A DNA stretch of 44,235 nucleotides. Origin: an uncultured Bermanella sp. (GTDB lineage Bacteria > Pseudomonadota > Gammaproteobacteria > Pseudomonadales > Oceanobacteraceae). A program made the translations under genes and the position numbers. This document shows positions 33,660 through 42,393 of the stretch, one piece after another. Within the stretch, counting starts at the first letter, position 1; each line of letters begins with the position of its first letter. The notes under the pieces were generated by a model that saw only the letters and a program-made list of their open reading frames with translations, was not told the origin of the DNA and made no database searches. The DNA lies in contig CAJXRF010000048.1 in the NCBI GenBank assembly GCA_913058575.1, positions 1-44,235 of the forward strand. The letters are read 5' to 3'.

Positions 33660-34253
33660 ATGAAAAAACTATTTTTTATTTTAATAGCACTTGGCGTATT
33701 CTGGAAATTTTACAATTACACCGGTTCTGTATCATTGGGGCCGGGTGTGATGGTAAGTGAAGTACCGCTGCAAGAAAGTGTCTCTTCAACCATTACCCAT
33801 AAGTTTGATGATTACACCATTAATGAAATTGCCACTTTTCATATTAAAGCAAAAGTCCTTGCTAAGAAAAACTACTATCTGGGCCGTGAATCTGATCTGT
33901 CACCTACTGATCTAGCACTAGGTTGGGGGAATATGTCCGATGAAAGTATTCTAGATAAAATTGAAATATCACAATCGAATCGCTTCTATTTTTGGCGTGT
34001 GGAATCCTTTCCCATACCTCGCAAAGAAATAGAAACCCACAGCGCGAATATGCACCTTATCCCTGCCGATGAATCAGTAGCAAGAATCATTGGTGAAATT
34101 CGAAACGGCGATATTGTTGAAATTTCAGGTAGCCTAGTAAACGTAACCGCTCAAGATAATTGGCGTTGGAGGAGTTCACAAACACGTAACGATACTGGAA
34201 AGGGCGCTTGTGAATTGATTTTAGTGAAGAATCTTTATATCGCCACGCCTTAG
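33660..34253 (+). CDS. Exported or membrane-anchored hypothetical protein
   Basis: The 197-residue protein begins MKKLFFILIALGVFWKFYNYTG, a basic start plus one hydrophobic segment (given as MKKLFFILIALGVFW), likely an uncleaved anchor or signal. The mature part contains GPGVMVSEVPLQ, SDLSPTDLALGWGNMSD, YFWRVESFPIP and NMHLIPADE. This set of motifs recurs in uncharacterised small exported proteins of several bacteria, as far as I recall. An AAGGAA ribosome site precedes the ATG. Function unknown. Confidence 0.75.
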   Translation: MKKLFFILIALGVFWKFYNYTGSVSLGPGVMVSEVPLQESVSSTITHKFDDYTINEIATFHIKAKVLAKKNYYLGRESDLSPTDLALGWGNMSDESILDKIEISQSNRFYFWRVESFPIPRKEIETHSANMHLIPADESVARIIGEIRNGDIVEISGSLVNVTAQDNWRWRSSQTRNDTGKGACELILVKNLYIATP

Positions 34254-34760
34254 AGGCACTTCTATTAATAGCTTGAGACTAACCAAACATCCAACCTAGT
34301 GGCACTATTCAATTAATGCCAGCTTCAAGGGGATAGTTTACTCCTTAATCATTGTATGGCCTGTTGTGCGCGCGGTGCCTTTTAGTGTGGGGAGATAAGC
34401 TATTCGGGTAATTTTATGAACATAGACGTGGTTGAACGCTGACACAGATTATTTAGTAGCACTGTTTTGTCGAACATATATTTTAAAGACGGTGAGTTGC
34501 CAGAAGCTGACGCGTTAGCTTTTCAAACTAACTATGAATCAAAGCGAGTATAGTGGTATCAGCTTGTGTCTTTAGATTTGGCGCTAATTTAGTGAAAGTA
34601 ATTTATTAATTCTCACTATTATGGATGTCTAATTAGTTCACTCAGAAGTGCTCTAATGTCGGTGACTTATTAAGTATTTGTATAGGTCTTCGATTCTTGG
34701 TTATTACTTAGACCAGCATAACCCCTCCCCAAAAAAAATGAGTTTATGGAGTCAGGACTT
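34254..34760. other. Gene-poor stretch with a possible decayed fragment
   Basis: No intact gene is visible. At 34443-34592 one frame reads LFSSTVLSNIYFKDGELPEA and then ALAFQTNYESKRV, meets TAG at 34551, and continues in frame with WYQLVSLDLALI to a second stop. It lacks a start codon and could be another remnant of the decayed prophage whose tail fragment follows. Support is weak. Confidence 0.25.
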
Positions 34761-35449
34761 ATGTCTAAACAGTCATTTATAAGACACTTAGAATATTTGC
34801 CAGAATGTAAAAAAGTATCGATCTCTGAGAGTGTAGAGTTAAAGGACGAAGATGCTGACTTTTTCTTCGCCAACGTGGGTTATCAAGTGGAGCAAGATTT
34901 TAGGCCTAGAAAAGGGGAGCAAAGTAGCGTTGTGCTTGAGCAGGTGAAAATACTTAAAAATATATCAAAAAAGGCCGATGCATGGTGCACTTTGAAGTTG
35001 AATTCGGGAAATGGATGCCTTGAACTCTAGGCGTATGTCTTATGATGGTCTAGGTATTAATATGCCCGGCTTTTCACAAACGGGCAGGGTAGAAGGCATT
35101 ACCAAATCCAAAAACAAGCAAATTATTTACATTAATAATGACTTGAATTGGGGTAATGGCGTTCATCACATAGGTATTCGCCGTCCTAATGGTACGTTAT
35201 CTGGTCCGTATGAATGCACTCAATATGAGTCACCTAGCGCCGTTAAGCTAAAGACTCCTTTAGACTTTGAACCTGTTTTCAATGGCACCCATGAACCCCC
35301 TTTACTTTACTTTTGGCGAGGCCGATAGCTGGGTAGTGCCAGTCTTGGTGACTAAAATAAAACCAAGTGGAACCAATAAAGTTAAGGTTGAGTCTTTTGA
35401 GTACAGTGATGATGTTTATTTGTATGATGATATTTTATTGCCCAATTAG
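34761..35449 (+). pseudogene. Frameshifted phage tail-tip (host specificity J-like) remnant
   Basis: Three consecutive frames make one protein-like reading. Frame 1 (34761-35030) ends LKLNSGNG, frame 2 (about 35002-35328) has MDALNSRRMSYDGLGINM, GRVEGI, RPNGTLSGPYECTQYE and LDFEPVFNGTHEPP, and frame 3 (to 35449) has GEADSWVVPVLVTKIKPSG and VESFEYSDDVYLYDD. The order GRV-G-I, a P-G-SGPY block, FEP-F, then W-LV-P-G-V-Y-VY-D resembles the C-terminal end of TipJ/gpJ-like phage tail proteins. At least two frameshifts and a missing N-terminal bulk mean it is dead. An AGGA ribosome site precedes 34761. No other phage gene is intact nearby. Confidence 0.55.
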
Positions 35450-35493
35450 TCCATCTACTTAATTAAATCTTTGTGCTCATTTATTGAGGGTTT

Positions 35494-36288
35494 TTGACGT
35501 TTTTAGTCCATACATGTTCATTTTTATGGAACTGTTCGGTCTTCCAAGTAGCTATTCTAGTGTGTATTGTTAGGCATCAAATAATTCACAGGTTGATAGA
35601 GTCTATGGACAAATTAACAAAAGTTTTACTTGGTGTAATCCTTGCTCTCACGATAGGGGTAGGTTTATTAACCTACTTTTTGTATAAGTGTGGTGACAAG
35701 CCCCCTTTTATTCCTCCGATGGCTCAAGTGCAGAAATTCATAGGTTACACCGCGGTACTTAAGCACGATATTACCTGCACGAGAAAGCCACTTAATAGAA
35801 AGGGAAAAATAAAGAATAGTGCTTGTAAGCATGTGATGGAGAGTGCAAGGGGTGTAGATCCAGTTAATTATGATAGGAATACGCCTGCTAAGAATGGAAC
35901 TCTACTTTGGGCAAAATATGGATTTAAGTGGTACGAGAAGGTTCTGTTTATGGTGGATTTGTCGGAGGATAAGTATAAAACCCCAGCTGTGAAAGGTAAC
36001 AAGATAATTTATACGCTTCCAGAAGTTATCTATGAAAGGGTTTTGGTTCATGATGCGCAGATTCCATATATAATTGATCGAGCGCCAATTGGTGATGATG
36101 AGGATTACCTAAAGGACATTTCAATAAATAGGTTTGAGTTTACTGCTGGCGAAGTTAAGTCTTATAAAGAACAAGAAATTAGCGAAATAAAGAAAGAAAT
36201 TGGAAAACAGTTTTTGGACTTGATGACGAGGGCAGTAGTTGCTGCTGGGGCAGGGCCTCAAACGAAGGTTGAGGTTGTTTGGGAGTAA
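35494..36288 (+). CDS. Membrane-anchored hypothetical protein (DUF4230-like)
   Basis: The likely start is the ATG at 35605 (MDKLTKVLLGVILAL), giving 227 residues; the upstream in-frame sequence has no ribosome site. One TM helix (about 6-25) is followed by a domain with FMVDLSEDKY, GNKIIYTLPEVIYERVLVHD and a helical C-terminus with EQEISEIKKEIGKQF. The pattern hydrophobic-DLS ... GN-I-LPE ... V-V-D is like DUF4230 proteins, which have the same single-TM layout and unknown function. Placement is by eye. It follows the phage remnant and precedes an IS element. Confidence 0.6.
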   Translation: MTFLVHTCSFLWNCSVFQVAILVCIVRHQIIHRLIESMDKLTKVLLGVILALTIGVGLLTYFLYKCGDKPPFIPPMAQVQKFIGYTAVLKHDITCTRKPLNRKGKIKNSACKHVMESARGVDPVNYDRNTPAKNGTLLWAKYGFKWYEKVLFMVDLSEDKYKTPAVKGNKIIYTLPEVIYERVLVHDAQIPYIIDRAPIGDDEDYLKDISINRFEFTAGEVKSYKEQEISEIKKEIGKQFLDLMTRAVVAAGAGPQTKVEVVWE

Positions 36289-36688
36289 GGATTTGTGTAG
36301 AGCCAATTATGAGGCATTGATTTGCCAAAAAACATTTTTTTAGCCATTTAAGGCAAAGAGAGTGTTTTTTGGGTCTTATATTAGATTGTTAATTCCCCTA
36401 ATTTTAATTCGAGTTTGTTGATAAATTAGGGGGGGTAATAATGAGTACTTTTCTATATTTGAAGTATTTTTTTGAAATGACTAAGCTAACAACAATTAGT
36501 GCTACAGAGCAATTTCTGATACTGGGCAACGCATAAAGCATGCCCGAACTGCGTTCGAATGGCCCAACTCACTTACTCTTGTTTCCAGTCTTGATATCTA
36601 GGAAATCTATTTGATTTGTCGCTGCCAAAAAATCAATGAGCGATGTTTTAGCTTGCTTGTTCATTGCCAAAACATGATTGAGTAGTAA
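36289..36688. pseudogene. Region before the insertion sequence, with an interrupted minus-strand frame
   Basis: No intact gene is seen. On the minus strand, a frame coming out of the insertion sequence boundary (36688) reads LLLNHVLAMNKQAKTSLIDF, then LAATNQIDFLDIKTGNKSK, and stops at about 36569. It may be the 3' end of a gene cut by the element. On the plus strand a 31-codon ORF at 36441-36536 has a G-run (GGGGGGG) upstream but no other support. Confidence 0.3.
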
Positions 36689-37996
36689 GAGGCTGTAGCT
36701 AATTCTGTGTAACTGCCTATCATGAAAGCCAGAAATGGCTAAGGATAGGCTGCAATGAACAAAGAAGCATTGGAAGCCTTTGCCCGCGAAGCGGCCAAAG
36801 GCATTAAAACAGAAGAAGACCTAAATGAGTTTCGTCAGATGCTCACTAAAGTGACGATTGAGCACGCCCTAAATGCTGAGCTAGATGATCACTTAGGTTA
36901 CGAAAAACACGTCGCATCAAGCAACTCAAACAAGCGTAACGGCACCACCAGCAAGACACTTCGTACTGAAGATGGCCAATTTCAGCTCGATACCCCCAGA
37001 GATCGTGATGTCAGTTTCGAGCCCAAGATTGTTAAAAAAAGCCAAACTCGATTTACCTCAATGGACGATAAAATTCTGTTTTTATACGCCCAAGGTATGA
37101 CCACCCGAGAGATCGTTAAAACCTTCAAAGAGCTCTATGGTGCTGATGCTTCGCCCTCGCTAATTTCTAAAGTGACCGACGCGGTTATCGAGCAAGTTAT
37201 CGAATGGCAATCCCGCGAACTAGATGCAGTTTACCCCATCGTTTATCTTGACTGTATCGTGCTTAAAATTCGTCAGGACAAGCAAGTTATTAACAAAGCC
37301 GTTTACTTGGCCCTGGGTGTAAATATGGACGGTCACAAGGAATTATTGGGCATGTGGCTTTCTGAAAACGAAGGCGCTAAGTTCTGGTTGAACGTGCTTA
37401 CCGAACTACAAAATCGTGGCGTGAAAGATATTCTTATCGCCTGTGTAGATGGCCTCAAGGGCTTTCCTGATGCGATTAACACTGCCTTCCCTCAAACTCA
37501 AATACAGCTGTGTATCGTACATATGGTACGAAACTCAGTGAGATATGTACCCTGGAAAGATTACAAAGCAGTGACATCGGACTTAAAGAAAATTTATCAA
37601 GCTAGTACTGAAGAAAGCGCTTTAAAAGCGTTGGATAATTTTAGTGAAAAATGGGACGGGAAATACCCGCAGATTAGCAAATCGTGGCGAATGCATTGGG
37701 ACAATTTAAATACGCTATTTAATTATCCTGCAGACATTCGAAAAGCGATTTACACCACCAATGCCATCGAATCACTTAATAGTGTCATCCGTAAAGCAAC
37801 GAAAAAGCGCAAGGTATTCCCGACCGATGACGCGGCTAAAACAGTTATATACTTAGCAGTACGCCAAGCTTCGGAAAAATGGACTATGCCCATCAGAAAT
37901 TGGAAAGAGGCCTTGAACAGATTTACGATACTGTTCGAAGACCGCTTGAAGGACTATATTTAAAACGGGCAGTTACACAGGATGGTTTACAGGCCC
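36689..37996 (+). mobile_element. IS256-family insertion sequence
   Basis: The element is about 1308 bases with 29-base imperfect inverted repeats. The inner 13 bases (CTGTGTAACTGCC at 36705-36717, GGCAGTTACACAG at 37968-37980) match perfectly, and nine of the 16 outer bases agree. It carries one transposase gene. The usual 8-9 base target duplication is missing: the left flank reads GAGTAGTAA and the right GCAGCAATT. This suggests recombination or deletion after insertion. The right end abuts repeat copy A. Confidence 0.85.
36755..37963 (+). CDS. IS256-family (mutator-type) DDE transposase
   Basis: The intact 402-residue transposase begins with a helical N-terminus (EHALNAELDDHLGYEKH) and is followed by the N-terminal RNG-type region (SNSNKRNGTTSKTL). 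The catalytic core has the first Asp in YPIVYLDCIVLKIR, the second in ILIACVDGLKGFP with CIVHMVRNS, and the Glu in TTNAIESLNSVIRK. Length and motifs are normal, so it could be active. It ends 33 bases before the element's right end. Confidence 0.95.
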   Translation: MNKEALEAFAREAAKGIKTEEDLNEFRQMLTKVTIEHALNAELDDHLGYEKHVASSNSNKRNGTTSKTLRTEDGQFQLDTPRDRDVSFEPKIVKKSQTRFTSMDDKILFLYAQGMTTREIVKTFKELYGADASPSLISKVTDAVIEQVIEWQSRELDAVYPIVYLDCIVLKIRQDKQVINKAVYLALGVNMDGHKELLGMWLSENEGAKFWLNVLTELQNRGVKDILIACVDGLKGFPDAINTAFPQTQIQLCIVHMVRNSVRYVPWKDYKAVTSDLKKIYQASTEESALKALDNFSEKWDGKYPQISKSWRMHWDNLNTLFNYPADIRKAIYTTNAIESLNSVIRKATKKRKVFPTDDAAKTVIYLAVRQASEKWTMPIRNWKEALNRFTILFEDRLKDYI

Positions 37997-38001
37997 GCAG
38001 C

Positions 38002-38203
38002 AATTTAACAAGCAATCTAAAAGAAAACCTAAATAATTCTTTAGTTAACTCCTCTGTAATCTGAAACAACCTCGCTCTCTCGCATCCTCAATTACCGCTC
38101 CTGCGTTATTCTAATTAGCCACATCCATGTGGCGATGCTTCGCTCTACTTCCTAAATCCATTTAGTCATGCAACCGCGACGTACGTTCATCCTGAACGCA
38201 AAA
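38002..38203 (+). repeat. Inverted repeat copy A (left border of the lipase-TonB-BlaI block)
   Basis: Two segments match the right-hand copy B in reverse complement: 38002-38089 (AATTTAACA ... CTCTCGCATCC, roughly 80 percent identity) and 38167-38203 (CATGCAACCGCGACGTACG ... TCCTGAACGCA, nearly identical). Between them copy A has about 77 extra bases, including the palindrome CCACATCCATGTGG, that copy B lacks. The insertion sequence ends five bases before it. Confidence 0.8.
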
Positions 38204-38224
38204 CTGAGCTTGCCACTTTATTCC

Positions 38225-39289
38225 CTAGTAATACTTATCACAATCGTAAGCAGATGTTGATTGGTAACTATTACGAGCCGTCCCCACATTACTGTAACGG
38301 TCACCCTGCGAATTGGGGCCGTTATCAATGGCTTGGTTGGCTACCGCACAGGCATCACCATGATCACCGTCTTCACAGAAATCATCGTAATACACGTCGT
38401 TCATGGCGCCTACAATAACGCCATTACCTTCTTGGCCACACTGCCATTCAAAACCGGCAAGGTATTCCCAAGAATCGCGATGGCCAAATAGTAAGCGCAT
38501 CATGTCGTCTTCATATAAGCCTACCCAGTTAAAGGTCCACATGAAGGTCGAATTAATATTCGCCATATGTTCGATATCACCACTGATATTGTTAAAAGCA
38601 CCCATATCTGAGAATAATCCGAACGTACCGATCAAAGGCCCGCCCACAGACAAACCACACTGAATGCCCCACTCGGCACATTTTTCATTGGCTGCGTCGG
38701 TATCGGAATTGTCATCCACATCAATAATCAGTAGGTTTTCATCATGACCGCCTAGCTGCAAAAGATTTTGCTGAATGGCCGTCACGTAAGGCGTGTTTAA
38801 TTCTGTGGCAGGATAAACCCCCCAGAATTTACGCATTTTACCATCCCCTTCACCCACAGTGGTTTTAACGGTTTGCCTAATATCGGCGTAATCGGCTTCT
38901 GTTTTAGTGGTGGATTTAACATCAAACCAAACAGCGGCAATTTGCGGGTTAACTTCAGCGGCTTCTAAAATGGTCGATAAATTAACCGCCACTGTATCGC
39001 CGTCATGATAGGCACACCAAGTTTCATCACAGGTTTTATTGGCAGGCACGTCATCACGGTGAGTAACATCAATTTCAATGGCGTTAACCCCCAAGTCATT
39101 ACTGGCTGCATTTACAGCCTCTAGGTTATTAACTCGATGGGCAAATACCCAAGTTGAATCCGATGCCATCGCAGCTGTGCTGGAAAACGCGCAGGCAATT
39201 ACCAATAGCCCAGACATTAATAATTTATTCATAAGTGACCTTAGATAGGAATGTAACAAGATGCATGGATTAAGCTGTGGAATGGCCAA
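38225..39289 (-). CDS. Secreted sphingomyelinase D / phospholipase D-like (GDPD-fold) enzyme
   Basis: The likely start is the ATG at 39232, giving a 335-residue protein with a signal peptide MNKLLMSGLLVIACAFSS cleaved after AMA. The catalytic pattern of the Corynebacterium/spider phospholipase D branch of the GDPD superfamily is seen: H32 in FAHRVNN, E53 and D55 in AIEIDV, H76 in CAYHDGD, plus AVWFDVKS for the metal/lysine region. These enzymes act on phospholipid headgroups such as sphingomyelin or lysophosphatidylcholine. Cysteine-rich C-terminus (CGQEGNG, FCEDG, DACAVA, YDCDKYY) suggests disulfides in a secreted protein. Substrate uncertain. Confidence 0.78.
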   Translation of the reverse strand: MAIPQLNPCILLHSYLRSLMNKLLMSGLLVIACAFSSTAAMASDSTWVFAHRVNNLEAVNAASNDLGVNAIEIDVTHRDDVPANKTCDETWCAYHDGDTVAVNLSTILEAAEVNPQIAAVWFDVKSTTKTEADYADIRQTVKTTVGEGDGKMRKFWGVYPATELNTPYVTAIQQNLLQLGGHDENLLIIDVDDNSDTDAANEKCAEWGIQCGLSVGGPLIGTFGLFSDMGAFNNISGDIEHMANINSTFMWTFNWVGLYEDDMMRLLFGHRDSWEYLAGFEWQCGQEGNGVIVGAMNDVYYDDFCEDGDHGDACAVANQAIDNGPNSQGDRYSNVGTARNSYQSTSAYDCDKYY

Positions 39290-39440
39290 GCATCAGGAGC
39301 GCGCATACTATGGTTCCTTTCACTTTTTTTCAAGAAAGAAAATACGGCTATTGTTTGAATTTAGTACACTTTCCATTCAGCCATTTCATGGCGCTTAAAG
39401 TAATCCAAAAAGTTTAATTAACCTTCCTTTACACCCAAAT
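39290..39440. other. Promoter region of the phospholipase gene
   Basis: This is AT-rich sequence between the phospholipase start (39232 or 39289, minus) and the terminator of the TonB receptor gene. It should hold the phospholipase promoter. No motif stands out. Confidence 0.25.
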
Positions 39441-39490
39441 AAAAACGCCGAGCATTTCCTGAAATTAAAAGGAAACGAGTCGGCGTTTTA
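39441..39490 (-). terminator. Bidirectional intrinsic terminator after the TonB receptor gene
   Basis: AAAACGCCGA (from 39442) pairs with TCGGCGTTTT (to 39489), and the inner TTTCCT pairs with AGGAAA around an eight-base loop. A and T runs flank both ends. It lies about 100 bases beyond the stop of the minus-strand receptor gene. Confidence 0.85.
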
Positions 39491-39591
39491 ATTTTTAGTT
39501 AACTCACTAATGAACAATAAAAGCAAAACAAGGCCGAAACCATTTAAGACTTCCGGTTAACTCTCTTATGATCCTTCTTTAAAGAAGCCGA

Positions 39592-41667
39592 CTAAAACTG
39601 ATAGCTGGCCGACACGCGCACGGTTCTAGGCTCTAACACGTGGTAGTGAATATCTTCCGTCCCCACGCCGCTCGTGTTACTGGCCAATCGGGACTCATAT
39701 AGATAATCAATATCGTGGTCATCGCTATCCAGCAAGTTAATCACATCGGCTTTTACGGTGACCTTTTGCCAGCGATAACCGGCTCGTAGGTTCACCAGCG
39801 TGCTGCTGTCAGAGGTGACTGTGCCACTTTCCTCCAATGGGCGTTCGCCGAAATAGCGCAAGCGCGCACTGCCAAACCAGCCGCTGGCTAAATCAGCACT
39901 GAGCCCCAATTGCCAAACCTGCTCAATGGCACCGGGAATTTTATCCCCCGCGGGGTCGGAGTCGGCGAATGTAGAGTCGGCATGGGCGTATTCTAAGTCC
40001 AGTGTCCATTCGTCATTAAGATGGTAATAGCTCGTTACCTCCACACCGCGTCGTTCACTTTTGCGGCTGGCTTCGGTATTGCCCGCATCCCCCACAAATA
40101 ATAATTCACTATCCAGTTCCAGATACCAAAGGGCCATGGATGTATTTAGGTGCTCAGTGAAGAAGCCACGCACCCCCAGTTCAGCCCCAAGGGATCTCAC
40201 CAACGGGTCCACCGCATCTACCGCGGCACCATCAGTTGGGTCCAGTTGAATGGTGGTGCCCCGAGCATCATTGGAATGGAAGCCTTGTCCTGCCGAGCCG
40301 TAAACTTCCCACTGTTCATTAAAGGCATAAATAAGGCTGGCCTTGGACGATAACAGGCCGTCATTACTGCTGCCACTATTGCCAGAGAGATCAATGCCGT
40401 TGATATTCTCGTCGATGCGGCTGTCTACTTCAAAGTCGTAGTAGTCGTAGCGTAGGCCAACAATACTGCGCAGTTTGTCAGTCCATGCCAGTTGGTTTTC
40501 CCAAAAAATTCCGGTGCTGAATTCATCGACTTTGTCGCTGCGGACCGTCCCAAGGCGTTGCCTTTGTGCGGTTTTGTATAGCCCCACTTCGTCGATCACA
40601 TCTAAACGCAGCTCTATGCCAAAACGGTTGCTCATGGCATGCCCTGCTAAGCTGCCGTTAAACTGGTAGCTAGCATTGCCGCCGTAAATCCAGCGATCAT
40701 CCACTTGCTCAAACTGATCACCATTGGTTTCATCATCCAAAAAGTAAGTAAAATTAGACCACAGCGTCATGTCGTAATTAATGGCATAGGCAGAGACTTG
40801 CCAAGCGTCTCTTTGCCAATTGGCACTCAAACTGTAGCGGCTGGATTCGCCGCCGGTGGTGGTATCAATGGAGCCCAGTTCATCGATCAAATCGTTGGTC
40901 ACTGCATACTGAGGAATCTGATCGGCACTATTCCAACGGTTATCATAGGCCATTAAGGTGACAGATAATTCACCGCCCGCTAACGGACGGCTGTGTTTAA
41001 GAACCGAATTAAGCTTATCTAAATCTTCGTCAATGTCAGACCAAGGGCCATCGTAACGATTGGCTTCAACGGCATATAACCACTCAGCACTGCCGCGACT
41101 AACACTGTCCATTACCAGTAATCGAGAGTAATTATTTTCACCCAGCGTAAGCTCCACTTTTCCGTGATTAAAATAGTTAGCGGTTTTCATATGGGCACTA
41201 CCAGCGCCACTGAAGTCGCCCACATCGGCGTAGTAGGGGCCTTTTTTGTAGCTAATGCTATTGATCAATTCAGGAATAATAAAATTTAAATCGCTATAAC
41301 CCTGGCCATGACCATGGGTGCGCATATTCACCGGCATACCATCTACAAAGCTCGCAAAATCGGTGCCGTGATCTAGATTAAAGCCGCGCAAAAAGTATTG
41401 GTTGGCCTTGCCTGTGCCACTGTGTTGGGTCACCACCATACCGGGCACCAGTTCTAACACTTCACCGGTACGGGACAATGGCCGCACCTCGATTTCTTGT
41501 TGGCCAACCAGACCCTGTGATGCCGAGACGGCCTCACCCACCAGGTTATCTCGACCGACCACTTCAACCGGTTCTAAGTGCACAGCTTCACCCCAAGCTA
41601 AACCGGCATAGCTGGCTGTGGTTAAATAGCTTGCTGTGATTAAAATGATTCCCGCGCTGGACCGCAT
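39592..41667 (-). CDS. TonB-dependent outer-membrane receptor
   Basis: The 691-residue protein has a signal peptide (about 1-26), a possible TonB box region EPVEVVGRDN, a plug domain (about 45-165, with RTGEVLELVPGMVVTQHSG, FLRGFNLDHGTDFA and VDGMPVNMRTHGHGQGYSD) and a 22-strand-type barrel ending VSASYQF. The HGHGQGY segment in the plug is His-rich and typical of one uncharacterised receptor subfamily. An AGGAGA ribosome site precedes the ATG. It is divergent from a BlaI/M56 pair, which probably regulates it. Ligand unknown; a metal complex is a guess. Confidence 0.92.
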   Translation of the reverse strand: MRSSAGIILITASYLTTASYAGLAWGEAVHLEPVEVVGRDNLVGEAVSASQGLVGQQEIEVRPLSRTGEVLELVPGMVVTQHSGTGKANQYFLRGFNLDHGTDFASFVDGMPVNMRTHGHGQGYSDLNFIIPELINSISYKKGPYYADVGDFSGAGSAHMKTANYFNHGKVELTLGENNYSRLLVMDSVSRGSAEWLYAVEANRYDGPWSDIDEDLDKLNSVLKHSRPLAGGELSVTLMAYDNRWNSADQIPQYAVTNDLIDELGSIDTTTGGESSRYSLSANWQRDAWQVSAYAINYDMTLWSNFTYFLDDETNGDQFEQVDDRWIYGGNASYQFNGSLAGHAMSNRFGIELRLDVIDEVGLYKTAQRQRLGTVRSDKVDEFSTGIFWENQLAWTDKLRSIVGLRYDYYDFEVDSRIDENINGIDLSGNSGSSNDGLLSSKASLIYAFNEQWEVYGSAGQGFHSNDARGTTIQLDPTDGAAVDAVDPLVRSLGAELGVRGFFTEHLNTSMALWYLELDSELLFVGDAGNTEASRKSERRGVEVTSYYHLNDEWTLDLEYAHADSTFADSDPAGDKIPGAIEQVWQLGLSADLASGWFGSARLRYFGERPLEESGTVTSDSSTLVNLRAGYRWQKVTVKADVINLLDSDDHDIDYLYESRLASNTSGVGTEDIHYHVLEPRTVRVSASYQF

Positions 41668-41910
41668 GTTTGTCTCCTACTATTCACAAATTGTTGATGG
41701 CGCTTTCACCCTAATCTGCACCAGCAGTTGACTGTGTCATTGAATCGTCTATGGTGACGGCAAAACGCGTGTCGAGATTAGAAAGAAAGCCAATGAAACG
41801 CAATATTTTTTACTTAAAAATCAATGAGTTAGCGGTTTTAAGCGCCATAAGCCTGATTCAGAAAACAAGCTACAAAACACCGAGTGGCAATCGGTTTTTT
41901 AGAGGTGTGA
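41668..41910. promoter_or_regulatory. Divergent control region between TonB receptor and BlaI-type repressor
   Basis: This 243-base region must hold both promoters and the repressor operators. A CTACAAA at about 41870 has the TACA half of BlaI/CopY-type sites, but I found no clear TACA-TGTA dyad. The assignment rests on gene arrangement only. Confidence 0.35.
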
Positions 41911-42393
41911 ATGTTTAAGCGCCGCTCTAACAGCAATACCTTGCCACAGCTAGGGGAGTTGGAACTCAGCGTCATGGAGGAGCTTTGGCAGCGACCCGAT
42001 CAGCCCGCCAAGTCGGTTCATAAACGCTTGGCTGACAGCCAAAAACGCAGCCTTTCAACGGTGCAATCCACGGTTGAGAGATTGCATCGCAAGCAGTTAT
42101 TGCAGCGCAGTAAAGAGGGCCATGCCTATGTATACCGCGCGCGGGTGGCGCGTACAGAATTAATGGGCCGATTAATTGGTGGGGTTATTCGCCAACTGCA
42201 CACCGGCAGTCTTGATCCGATTCTTTCTGGCTTTGTGGATTTTGCCGATCGTATGGATGAAAAAACTCTGGACCGCTTAGAGCAGATGATTCAGCTACGC
42301 AAACAACAGCGTGAGGAAAAAGCTGAGTGCCAGAGTGAGGGCTTAGGTGAGGACCAGGGTGAAGGCCAGAGTGAGGAAAAGCGTGATGATTGA
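41911..42393 (+). CDS. BlaI/MecI/CopY-family transcriptional repressor
   Basis: The 160-residue protein has a winged-helix N-terminus with LPQLGELELSVMEELWQRPD, KRSLSTVQSTVERLHRK and the wing EGHAYVYRARVAR, and a helical dimerisation part. These repressors dimerise on operators and are inactivated by proteolysis or ligand. The C-terminal tail is unusual: it is acidic and Gln/Glu/Gly-rich (ECQSEGLGEDQGEGQSEEK), built from a short degenerate repeat of GAG-containing codons. The gene overlaps the next by eight bases. An AGAGGTG ribosome site precedes the ATG. Confidence 0.92.
   Translation: MFKRRSNSNTLPQLGELELSVMEELWQRPDQPAKSVHKRLADSQKRSLSTVQSTVERLHRKQLLQRSKEGHAYVYRARVARTELMGRLIGGVIRQLHTGSLDPILSGFVDFADRMDEKTLDRLEQMIQLRKQQREEKAECQSEGLGEDQGEGQSEEKRDD

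Noticed and set aside
36520-36570. GTTCGAAT sequence suggesting a tRNA T-loop
   Set aside because: No acceptor, D or anticodon stems can be drawn around it.
37879-38064. Extra plus-strand frame at the end of the transposase gene
   Set aside because: It is an alternative frame of the transposase that runs into the element end and repeat copy A.
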